Shown here piece after piece: positions 1 to 5,034 of a stretch of 7,181 nt of DNA. The stretch comes from DATFGK01 sp046712825 (GTDB lineage: Bacteria > Actinomycetota > AC-67), in assembly GCA_046712825.1 (NCBI GenBank), contig JBKKCR010000124.1:1-7181 (forward strand). The letters are read 5' to 3'. The translations under genes were made by a program, and so were the position numbers. Numbering within the stretch: position 1 is the stretch's first letter; each line of letters opens with the position of its first letter. Under the pieces are notes generated by a model, which saw only the letters and a list, made by a program, of their open reading frames with translations, was not told where the DNA came from and did not search any database.

Positions 1-1316
1 TTGGGAAGCCCGAGGATCTCCTCGTTCTGTGCGATCTCCCCGGCGGGACACGGTTGCGCCGCGCCGCTCGGCACGCAGATCGCTGTGTAGTAGTGCGCGG
101 CCGGGCGCGAGATCCAGGGCCAGCTCCACGCCTTCGACATGTAGGGATGGATCGGCTTGCCTTCGGCGTTGGTCGATCTCAGATTTTTGTGGTAGTTGAA
201 GATCTCTCTCTGGTTGCACCACCAGAGATCCATCCCCGCTTTCGGGACCGAGCGTTCCACTCGGACGACCCCAGGCTGTGGTGTCGCGACGACCCGGCCC
301 CCGCTCGGCAACGGTGCGGTTGCAGGGAGCTCCTGGCTTAGCGTGTTGTGACACAGCGGGGGGATGTATCGCTTGGAGGACAGGAACCAGGGCGTGTACG
401 TCCCGATGTAGACGAGCACCGGCAGCAACCCGAAGGTCACCGCGAGCGCCGCTGCCTGGAACAGCAGCGAGTCACGCCGGGGCCGGCGCGGCATCGGCTG
501 CGGAACGCTCGCTTCTCCCTCGTCGATGGGGAACGCCTCCGCTTCACCCTCCTCGGTGGGTAACGCCTCGGGCGCCGGCTTGGGCGCGGGCCGTAGACGG
601 ACGACCTCCCACGCGAGTCCCACGGCGAAGGCGACCGGCAGCAGCGGAGCGGCAGACCACTTCGAAGACACCGCGAGCCCGAAGGCCACGCCCGACGCCA
701 GGCGCCACCAACGCGCCCCGGTCTTCCCCGGAGCCCGCGCTCGATCCTCAAGCAAAAGCCAGACGCCCAGGAGGATGAAGAACGACATGAAGATGTCGAG
801 CATGGCCAGCCGCGACTGCACCAGCTGTAGACCTTCGACACCCAGCAGCACGGCTGCGGCGGCCGCGAGCCAGCGCGAGTCCCACAGGCGCCGCGCGATG
901 AGATAGATCACGAGAACCGAAAGTGAGCCGAAGAGCGCCGACGCCGAGCGCCACCCAAAGGCGTCGTAGCCGAATATCCGGATCCCGACCGACATGAGCA
1001 GCTTCGCCGCCGGCGGATGGACGACGAAGACGGGCTCCAGCACGTCGCAGCTCGGCGGCACCGAGTTATCCGCAAATCCCATGTCGGCGCCGTGACACAT
1101 GTAGCCGTACGAGTTCGGTGCGTAGTAGGTCTCGTCGAGCGGGACGATCGTCGGCGGATGGTCGAGGCGAACGAATCGCACCGCGGCCGCGGCCAGCGTT
1201 ATGAGGAAAGGAAGACGCCATCCGGCGAGCGTTGCGTTCGCGAGACGAAGCGCCGCTTGGCCGGCTCGCCGGATGGAGCCGGGCGCGGGATGAACGATCT
1301 CGACGTCGGCTGTCAT
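1..1316 (-). CDS. pmt: Protein O-mannosyltransferase (PMT family, GT39), C-terminus cut by window edge
   Basis: Read on the reverse strand from ATG at 1316, an open frame of 438 codons runs uninterrupted to the left edge, so the C-terminus is missing. The family transfers mannose from polyprenyl-phosphate-mannose to Ser/Thr of exported proteins at the outer face of the membrane. Seen in order: a first membrane segment (about 35-50), the acidic catalytic pair in PLDETYY (D61, E62), VHPPAAKLL (99-107), GWRSASALFG (121-130), the block QSRLAMLDIFMSFF (167-180), SSKW (217-220), a membrane segment at about 284-306, then YTPWF (307-311) and the extracytoplasmic stretch with YH (375-376), HPYMSKAWSWPW (390-401). 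Mycobacterial homologues are about 500 residues, so roughly 60-100 are lost here. Residues 251-270 carry a tandem duplication in a presumed cytoplasmic loop. The gene is divergent from rsmI, as in M. tuberculosis. Start choice: no other in-frame start is nearby. The only GGAGG (1333-1337) is 16 nt away, so the ribosome site is weak. Confidence 0.93.
   Translation of the reverse strand, partial: MTADVEIVHPAPGSIRRAGQAALRLANATLAGWRLPFLITLAAAAVRFVRLDHPPTIVPLDETYYAPNSYGYMCHGADMGFADNSVPPSCDVLEPVFVVHPPAAKLLMSVGIRIFGYDAFGWRSASALFGSLSVLVIYLIARRLWDSRWLAAAAAVLLGVEGLQLVQSRLAMLDIFMSFFILLGVWLLLEDRARAPGKTGARWWRLASGVAFGLAVSSKWSAAPLLPVAFAVGLAWEVVRLRPAPKPAPEALPTEEGEAEAFPIDEGEASVPQPMPRRPRRDSLLFQAAALAVTFGLLPVLVYIGTYTPWFLSSKRYIPPLCHNTLSQELPATAPLPSGGRVVATPQPGVVRVERSVPKAGMDLWWCNQREIFNYHKNLRSTNAEGKPIHPYMSKAWSWPWISRPAAHYYTAICVPSGAAQPCPAGEIAQNEEILGLP
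510..569 (-). repeat. 30-bp imperfect tandem duplication inside pmt
   Basis: Units 510-539 and 540-569 lie head to tail and match at 26 of 30 positions. Being a multiple of three, the duplication keeps frame and encodes EALPTEEGEA followed by EAFPIDEGEA, an acidic stretch between the membrane segments at about 223-240 and 284-306. By the usual PMT topology this loop is cytoplasmic (inference). Confidence 0.85.
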
Positions 1317-1325
1317 CCGGGTACC

Positions 1326-1337
1326 GGAGGCGCCTCC
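1326..1337. promoter_or_regulatory. Perfect 12-bp palindrome in the pmt/rsmI divergent spacer
   Basis: GGAGGCGCCTCC reads identically on both strands. It lies in the presumed 5' leader of pmt and over the expected -35 area of the forward (rsmI) promoter. It could be a small operator or an RNA hairpin that hides the only GGAGG upstream of pmt. In GC-rich DNA a 12-bp palindrome can also arise by chance. Confidence 0.3.
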
Positions 1338-1355
1338 AGACGCTCCGGCCGCTCA

Positions 1356-1361
1356 AGTATA
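1356..1361 (-). promoter_or_regulatory. Candidate -10 element for pmt
   Basis: On the reverse strand this reads TATACT, five of six matches to the sigma-70 -10 consensus, in one of the few AT-rich patches of the spacer. It would start transcription near 1349 and give a leader of about 33 nt before the pmt ATG. No convincing -35 is visible at 16-18 bp. Confidence 0.4.
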
Positions 1362-1363
1362 AG
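1358..1363 (+). promoter_or_regulatory. Candidate -10 element for the rsmI leader ORF and rsmI
   Basis: TATAAG on the forward strand overlaps the reverse-strand TATACT, so the two divergent promoters would share DNA. It ends 5 nt before an ATG at 1369, placing the expected transcription start at or next to that ATG, which fits a leaderless message. No good -35 is seen; weak -35 elements are common in actinobacterial promoters. Confidence 0.4.
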
Positions 1364-1368
1364 AAGGT

Positions 1369-1407
1369 ATGCACCCTTCCCGCGGGACCTGCGCGCCGGG
1401 CGAGTAG
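1369..1407 (+). CDS. Possible 12-codon leader ORF directly upstream of rsmI
   Basis: ATG at 1369 opens a short frame encoding MHPSRGTCAPGE, closed by TAG at 1405-1407. That stop is immediately followed by the rsmI ATG at 1408 and is in the same frame, so a ribosome finishing the peptide sits on the rsmI start. The ATG follows AAGAAGGT and lies 5 nt after a candidate -10, so it could be translated as a leaderless start. rsmI itself has no recognisable Shine-Dalgarno, which makes coupling by termination and re-initiation plausible. There is no homology support, and chance occurrence is possible. Confidence 0.35.
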   Translation: MHPSRGTCAPGE

Positions 1408-2232
1408 ATGGCCGGTCTGCTCCGCGTCGTCGCCACGCCGATCGGGAACCTCGACGATCTGTCGCCGCGCGGCGCCCGTGCGCTGGCGGACGCCGACGTC
1501 ATCGCCTGCGAGGACACGCGGGTGACCCGGAAGCTGCTGTCCCGTGTGACCTCACGGGCGCGGCTGGTCTCCTATCACGCGCGGAACGAGCGCGAGCGAA
1601 CCCCCGAACTCGTGCACCGCGTGGCGAAGGGCGAGCAGGTCACCCTGGTCACCGACGCCGGAACTCCCGGCCTGTCGGACCCGGGGCAGCGGCTGATCGC
1701 CGCATGCATCGACGCGGGCCTGCGTGTCGAGGTCGTGCCGGGCCCAACCGCCGCGGTCGCGGCGCTGGTCCTCTCGGGCCTGCCGACGGCGCGATTCGTC
1801 TTCGAAGGATTCCTTCCCCGGACCAAAGGCGAGCGGCGCCGTCGCTTGGAGCGGCTGGCGACCGAGGAGCGGACGCTGGTCTTCTTCGAAGCGCCGCACC
1901 GGATAGCCCAGACGCTGCGCGACATGAGCGAGGTGCTCGGCGCGCGCAAGGTCGCGCTCGCCAGGGAGCTGACGAAGATGTACGAGGAGGTCGTGCGCGG
2001 AACGCTCCCCGAGCTTGCCGAGCGGGCGGACGGCCTTCGCGGAGAGATCACCGTCGTGGTCGCGGGCGCCGAGCCGCGTTCCCCCGACGCAACTCCAGCC
2101 GACATCGCAGCGCGGCTCCGGGAGCTGATCGGAGCGGGGACCTCGAAGAAGGAGGCGATCGCGGCGGTCGCCGCGGAACTAGGGGTCGCGAAGAAGCTCG
2201 TGTATCAGACCGCGCTCGACGAAGAGATCTAG
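1408..2232 (+). CDS. rsmI: 16S rRNA (cytidine1402-2'-O)-methyltransferase RsmI
   Basis: This 274-residue protein is full length for RsmI, a SAM-dependent tetrapyrrole-methylase-fold enzyme that adds the 2'-O-methyl group to C1402 in the decoding centre of 16S rRNA. Visible motifs: VVATPIGNLDDLSPRG (7-22), ACEDTR (33-38), TDAGTPGLSDPG (82-93) of the SAM-binding region, PGPTAAVAALVLSGLP (111-126), FEGFLPR (132-138), FFEAPHR (159-165), LARELTKMYEEV (184-195) and GEITVVVAG (212-220). Residues about 228-274 form the small C-terminal helical domain, including SKKEAIAAVAAELGVAKK. The ATG at 1408 is chosen because family homology begins within five residues of it. There is no Shine-Dalgarno; a TAG codon abuts the ATG, see the leader ORF. 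The stop TAG at 2230-2232 overlaps the stop of the convergent abrB-like gene. Position next to divergent pmt matches the mycobacterial order. Confidence 0.97.
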   Translation: MAGLLRVVATPIGNLDDLSPRGARALADADVIACEDTRVTRKLLSRVTSRARLVSYHARNERERTPELVHRVAKGEQVTLVTDAGTPGLSDPGQRLIAACIDAGLRVEVVPGPTAAVAALVLSGLPTARFVFEGFLPRTKGERRRRLERLATEERTLVFFEAPHRIAQTLRDMSEVLGARKVALARELTKMYEEVVRGTLPELAERADGLRGEITVVVAGAEPRSPDATPADIAARLRELIGAGTSKKEAIAAVAAELGVAKKLVYQTALDEEI

Positions 2233-2471
2233 AAGCGCTTCAGCTCGGAGAGGCAGGACGCGCAGACCGGATGGTTGCGGAACTGCCGCAATGCCTCTGC
2301 GCCCCCGCAGAACGTACAGGTGTTGAGCTGCTTGGAGAGGATGATCTTGTTGTCATCGATACCGATGTCGACGTGATCGCCCTCACGGATGTCGAACGAC
2401 CGCCTGATCTCCGCCGGGAGAACGATCCTGCCGAGGTCATCAACCTTCCGGCTCACACCGGTAGCCCGCAC
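2229..2471 (-). CDS. AbrB/SpoVT-type transcriptional regulator with C-terminal zinc knuckle
   Basis: An 80-residue reverse-strand protein. Residues 1-47 match the swapped-hairpin AbrB DNA-binding domain: TGVSRKVDDLGRIVLPAEIRR (about 4-24), then FDIREGDHVDIGIDDNKIIL. Such proteins bind DNA as dimers or higher oligomers with loose sequence preference. The tail carries CTFC (52-55) and CASC (70-73), a CxxC-14-CxxC pattern expected to bind one zinc ion (inference). The start is GTG at 2471, supported by AGGGGG ending 5 nt upstream (2477-2482). An ATG at 2473 is in another frame. A likely promoter sits at 2503-2532. The gene converges with rsmI, sharing CTAG at the stops, and diverges from metG with promoters that overlap, so it could repress itself and influence metG. 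It has no counterpart that I recall in the M. tuberculosis locus. Its targets are unknown. Confidence 0.85.
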   Translation of the reverse strand: MRATGVSRKVDDLGRIVLPAEIRRSFDIREGDHVDIGIDDNKIILSKQLNTCTFCGGAEALRQFRNHPVCASCLSELKRF

Positions 2472-2474
2472 ATC

Positions 2475-2482
2475 TTCCCCCT
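2475..2482 (-). promoter_or_regulatory. Shine-Dalgarno that fixes the GTG start of the abrB-like gene
   Basis: On the reverse strand AGGGGGAA lies just upstream of GTG at 2471, with 5 nt between AGGGGG and the start codon. The AbrB domain begins directly after this start, so site and homology agree. Confidence 0.6.
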
Positions 2483-2502
2483 GCTGAATGGCGTGGAGCC
2501 GG

Positions 2503-2532
2503 ATTATCGCCCGGGATAGACTGCCTCCACAA
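2503..2532 (-). promoter_or_regulatory. Candidate sigma-70 type promoter of the abrB-like gene
   Basis: Reverse strand: TTGTGG (2527-2532) as -35, an 18-bp spacer, then GATAAT (2503-2508) as -10, which matches the consensus at five of six positions. The start site would fall near 2496, giving a leader of about 25 nt containing the Shine-Dalgarno. The -35 abuts the metG start codon. Confidence 0.5.
2517..2522 (+). promoter_or_regulatory. Candidate -10 element for metG
   Basis: TAGACT fits the TAnnnT pattern (four of six to TATAAT) and ends 10 nt before the metG ATG. Transcription would begin at about 2528-2531, leaving almost no leader. This agrees with the lack of any Shine-Dalgarno: the bases before the ATG are CCTCCACAA. 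It lies only 8 bp from the opposed -10 of the abrB-like gene. Confidence 0.4.
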
Positions 2533-4062
2533 ATGAGCGAGTTCTACATAACGACACCGATCTACTACGTCAACGACGTGCCGCACATCGGGCACGCCTA
2601 CACCACCGTTGCGGCCGACGTCGCGGCCCGATTCCACCGTCTGAAGGGCGATCGAACGCACTTCCTGACGGGAACCGACGAGCACGGGCAGAAGGTGGAG
2701 CAAGCGGCTCGCGAGCATTCGATGGACCCCCGCGCGTGGACGGACTCCATGATCGAGCCTTGGAGGAACGTCTGGTCGCGCCTCCAGATCTCGAACGACG
2801 ATTTCATCCGCACCACGGAGGAACGGCACGAGGGTCCCGCGAAAGCGTTCCTTCAACACCTCTACGATTCCGGGGAGATCTACGCCGGCGAATACGAAGG
2901 CCCGTACTGCGTCGCGTGTGAGCAGTTCTACGCCGAGTCGGAGCTGATCGACGGCAACTGTCCGATCCACGGCCGTCCGGTGGAGAGGTTGAAGGAAGAG
3001 AACTACTTCTTCCGTCTGTCGAGACAGGCCGACTGGCTGCTCGGCGATTACTACGCGCGTACGCCCCCGGCCGTGCGTCCGGAGGCGCGCCTCAACGAGG
3101 TTATCGGGCACGTGCGCGGCGGCTTGCAGGACATCTCGGTTTCGCGGCCGTCGCTGGAATGGGGCATCCCGGTGCCGTGGGATCCGAAGCACGTGATCTA
3201 CGTGTGGATCGAAGCGCTCCAGAACTACATCACCGCGCTTGGCTATCCGGACGGCGAGCTCTTCAAGGCCTTCTGGCCGGGCACACACCTGATCGGCAAG
3301 GACATCCTCCGATTCCACGCCGTGATCTGGCCGGCGATGCTCCACGCGGCCGGCGAGGAGCCTCCGCGCACGGTGTTCGCGCACGGATGGCTGCTCGTGC
3401 GCGGCGAGAAGATGTCGAAGACGAAGCTGACGGGGATCCATCCCGACCAACTGCTCGACGCGTTCGGCGTCGACGCGTACCGCTACTACTTCCTTCGCGA
3501 GATCGCGTTCGGGCAAGACGGCAACTTCTCGTGGGAGTCGATGGTCGCCCGCTACAACGCCGATCTGGCGAACGGTCTGGGGAACCTCGCGAGCCGGGTG
3601 CTCTCGATGATCGTCTCTTACTTCGACGGGGTGGTGCCCGAGCCGGGGCCCGCAGCCGGCCAGGAGGGGCTCGAGCGCGCTGTGTCCGACGCCCTCCCCT
3701 CCTACCTGAAGGCGATGGACGCGTTCGCCTTCCATGAGGCCATCGACGCCGCCTTCGGCATCGTCCGAGAGGCCAACGGCTTCATCGTCGCCGCCGCGCC
3801 CTGGAAGATGGCCAAAGACCCAGCTCAGAGGGCCCAGTTGGGGACGGTGCTCTGGTCGGCGGCCGAAGCGCTGCGTGTGCTTGCCTTGCTTCTCTGGCCG
3901 GTTATGCCGGAAGCGTGTGAGCGGCTCTGGGCCCAGCTGGGGATCAAGGACCCGCTGTCCGGTCACCCGCTCGAGGAGGCGGCGGGCTGGGGCGGTCTGG
4001 CTCCCGGGACCCGGGTATCGAAGGGCGAGGGCCTGTTCCCGCGCATCGCCGACTCCGATTAG
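2533..4062 (+). CDS. metG: Methionyl-tRNA synthetase (class I)
   Basis: This 509-residue enzyme charges tRNA-Met with methionine in the cytoplasm. Seen: FYITTPIYYVND (4-15), the class I signature HIGH (18-21), TGTDEHGQK (46-54), a zinc knuckle with C126, C129, C143 and H146 (CxxC then CxxH), the methionine-pocket region GIPVPWDPKHVIYVWIEAL (211-229), HLIGKDILRFH (252-262) and the second signature as KMSKT (293-297) instead of the commoner KMSKS. From about 340 to 470 is the helical anticodon-binding domain (WKMAK at 424-428, WPVMPE at 455-460). The protein ends without the extra C-terminal tRNA-binding domain found in longer MetRS; mycobacterial MetRS is of similar length. Start: ATG at 2533 is preferred over ATG at 2488, because family homology starts at MSEFYITTP and the longer form would translate through the abrB-like promoter. 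tatD follows with no gap. Confidence 0.97.
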   Translation: MSEFYITTPIYYVNDVPHIGHAYTTVAADVAARFHRLKGDRTHFLTGTDEHGQKVEQAAREHSMDPRAWTDSMIEPWRNVWSRLQISNDDFIRTTEERHEGPAKAFLQHLYDSGEIYAGEYEGPYCVACEQFYAESELIDGNCPIHGRPVERLKEENYFFRLSRQADWLLGDYYARTPPAVRPEARLNEVIGHVRGGLQDISVSRPSLEWGIPVPWDPKHVIYVWIEALQNYITALGYPDGELFKAFWPGTHLIGKDILRFHAVIWPAMLHAAGEEPPRTVFAHGWLLVRGEKMSKTKLTGIHPDQLLDAFGVDAYRYYFLREIAFGQDGNFSWESMVARYNADLANGLGNLASRVLSMIVSYFDGVVPEPGPAAGQEGLERAVSDALPSYLKAMDAFAFHEAIDAAFGIVREANGFIVAAAPWKMAKDPAQRAQLGTVLWSAAEALRVLALLLWPVMPEACERLWAQLGIKDPLSGHPLEEAAGWGGLAPGTRVSKGEGLFPRIADSD

Positions 4063-4815
4063 ATGCTCGTCGACACCCACTGCCATCTCGACATGCTCGA
4101 CGTCGAGGCTGTGCTCGCGCGCATGCGCGAGGCCGGCGTCGAGCGCGCCGTCACGATCGGCGTGGATCTCGCCTCGAGCGAGTGGGCGGTGCGCGCCGCC
4201 GACGAGCACCCCGAGTTATGGGCGACCGTCGGACTACATCCGCACGACGCCAAGGATCGTACCGACGCGTTGATGGTTCGGCTCGAGGAGCTGGCGTCTC
4301 ACCCGCGTGTCGTCGGCGTCGGTGAGGCGGGCCTCGACTATCACTACGACAACTCGCCGCGAGATCAACAGCGCGCATCGTTCGTCGAGCAGATCGCCCT
4401 CGCGAAGCGCGCCGGCAAGGCGCTCGTCATCCACACGCGTGACGCGTGGGAGGATACGTTCTCGATCCTCGAGGCGGAAGGCTTGCCGGAGCGCTCGGTG
4501 TTCCATTGCTGGTCGGGCGATGCGGCGAATGCACGTCGTGCTGTCGCGCTCGGCGCGGTGCTCTCGTTCTCCGGAACCGTCACGTTCCGCAATGCGACGG
4601 AGCTACGCGAAGCCGCGGCGGTGACGCCGCTCGATCGTATCGTCGTCGAGACCGACTCACCGTTCCTCACGCCGCAACCGCATCGCGGAAGGCCGAACGA
4701 ACCCGCGTATGTTCGTTTCGTTGCCGAAGAGATCGCTCGCATGAGATCGGTGGCCGTGGATGACGTGATCCGCGCGACCGGCGACAACGCTGCACGCCTG
4801 TTCCGCTGGCAATGA
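4063..4815 (+). CDS. tatD: TatD family metal-dependent deoxyribonuclease/hydrolase
   Basis: This 250-residue protein is typical in length for TatD, a TIM-barrel amidohydrolase-fold nuclease with two metal ions; E. coli TatD is a DNase linked to DNA repair and degradation. Expected ligands are present: H6 and H8 in DTHCHLD, E88 in GEAGLDYHYD (88-96 region), H124 in VIHTRDAW, H148 in FHCWSGD and D198 in ETDSPFL. A loop PQPHRGRPNEP (204-214), characteristic of the family, follows. ATG at 4063 directly follows the metG TAG (4060-4062), giving TAGATG. No Shine-Dalgarno is visible, so translation is probably coupled to metG, and both lie in one operon. metG-tatD upstream of an RpfB-like gene is a standard actinobacterial arrangement. 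The exact substrate in this organism is not known. Confidence 0.95.
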   Translation: MLVDTHCHLDMLDVEAVLARMREAGVERAVTIGVDLASSEWAVRAADEHPELWATVGLHPHDAKDRTDALMVRLEELASHPRVVGVGEAGLDYHYDNSPRDQQRASFVEQIALAKRAGKALVIHTRDAWEDTFSILEAEGLPERSVFHCWSGDAANARRAVALGAVLSFSGTVTFRNATELREAAAVTPLDRIVVETDSPFLTPQPHRGRPNEPAYVRFVAEEIARMRSVAVDDVIRATGDNAARLFRWQ

Positions 4816-4816
4816 C

Positions 4817-4837
4817 CTCGCCTTCGGTCACGGCGAG
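4817..4837 (+). terminator. Possible hairpin downstream of tatD
   Basis: CTCGCC (4817-4822) pairs with GGCGAG (4832-4837) around a 9-nt loop, two bases after the tatD stop. No T-run follows, so it is not a classical intrinsic terminator. It may be a weak or Rho-assisted terminator or an mRNA 3'-end stabiliser. Confidence 0.3.
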
Positions 4838-4895
4838 CCACTCGTAGTGTCCAAAACGCCCGTTTACTCGCCCTGTTCTGCGGGTAAGAATGCCT

Positions 4896-4924
4896 GGTTT
4901 TGGGCCGCTTACGTGGGGTTTTGG
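4896..4924 (+). promoter_or_regulatory. Direct repeat GGTTTTGG with 21-bp period upstream of the G5 gene
   Basis: GGTTTTGG occurs at 4896-4903 and again at 4917-4924, exactly 21 bp apart, about two helical turns. The second copy overlaps the candidate -35 at 4921-4926. This is the geometry of an activator that binds one DNA face next to RNA polymerase. The same stretch also holds GTTTAC (4862-4867), GTAAG (4884-4888) and its complement CTTAC (4908-4912). No regulator can be assigned from sequence alone. Confidence 0.35.
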
Positions 4925-4949
4925 AGCCCCGCCGCATTGCTGCTAGGGT
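4921..4949 (+). promoter_or_regulatory. Candidate promoter of the DUF348/G5/RlpA-like gene
   Basis: TTGGAG (4921-4926) as -35, a 17-bp spacer, and TAGGGT (4944-4949) as -10, which fits TAnnnT. The start would be near 4956, leaving a leader of about 79 nt. The long leader contrasts with the nearly absent leaders of metG and rsmA. Confidence 0.45.
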
Positions 4950-4969
4950 CACCAAGCAAGCCTTCTCCA

Positions 4970-5030
4970 CTTCCCCCGGTCTTCCCCCCGGAATTCTTCG
5001 GACCGGCCCCTGTCCCCGAACGAGGAGGAA
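4970..5030 (+). promoter_or_regulatory. Structured mRNA leader that may mask the ribosome-binding site
   Basis: Two near-identical pyrimidine-rich tracts, CTTCCCCCGGT (4970-4980) and CTTCCCCCCGGA (4981-4992), each contain TTCCCCC, which can pair at six of seven bases with GGAGGAA of the ribosome site (5024-5030). In addition CCGGTC (4976-4981) is an exact inverted repeat of GACCGG (5001-5006). These pairings exclude each other in part, so the leader could switch between open and closed forms. This is a prediction from pairing only. It does not resemble the c-di-AMP (ydaO) riboswitch known from other rpf leaders. Confidence 0.3.
5022..5028 (+). promoter_or_regulatory. Strong Shine-Dalgarno that fixes a GTG start at 5035
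   Basis: GAGGAGG is followed by 6 nt (AAACAC) and GTG. It is the best ribosome-binding site in the window. It selects GTG 5035 over the in-frame upstream ATG at 4900, which would add 45 residues with no signal-peptide character and would run through the predicted promoter. Confidence 0.8.
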
Positions 5031-5034
5031 ACAC

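Noticed and set aside
207..228. Inverted repeat TCTCTGGT/ACCAGAGA with a 6-bp gap
   Set aside because: It lies inside the conserved MDLWWCNQREIF coding stretch of pmt; a terminator or operator there is unlikely and codon constraint explains it.
54..954. Several short open frames on both strands at the left end
   Set aside because: They are in other frames of the reverse-strand pmt gene, which is continuous to the window edge with clear PMT motifs.
2232..2241. Palindrome GAAGCGCTTC at the convergent gene ends as a possible terminator
   Set aside because: A 10-bp palindrome with no loop and no T-run on either side cannot form a useful terminator hairpin.
1017..2519. A 500-codon forward open frame spanning the pmt start, rsmI and the abrB-like gene
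   Set aside because: It is an out-of-frame shadow of three recognised genes, very rich in Arg, Gly and Ala, with no domain.
2488..2532. An upstream ATG (2488) extending MetG by 15 residues
   Set aside because: No ribosome site, the extra residues match nothing in the family, and they overlap the divergent promoter region.
2440..4209. A 589-codon open frame on the reverse strand opposite metG and the start of tatD
   Set aside because: It mirrors the codon pattern of metG in GC-rich DNA, has a repetitive Arg/His/Val/Leu-rich composition and no recognisable domain. metG is certain on the forward strand.
4900..5034. An upstream ATG (4900) extending the G5 protein by 45 residues
   Set aside because: The extension lacks a ribosome site and signal-peptide character and covers the predicted promoter; GTG 5035 has a strong Shine-Dalgarno and is followed by a signal-like segment.
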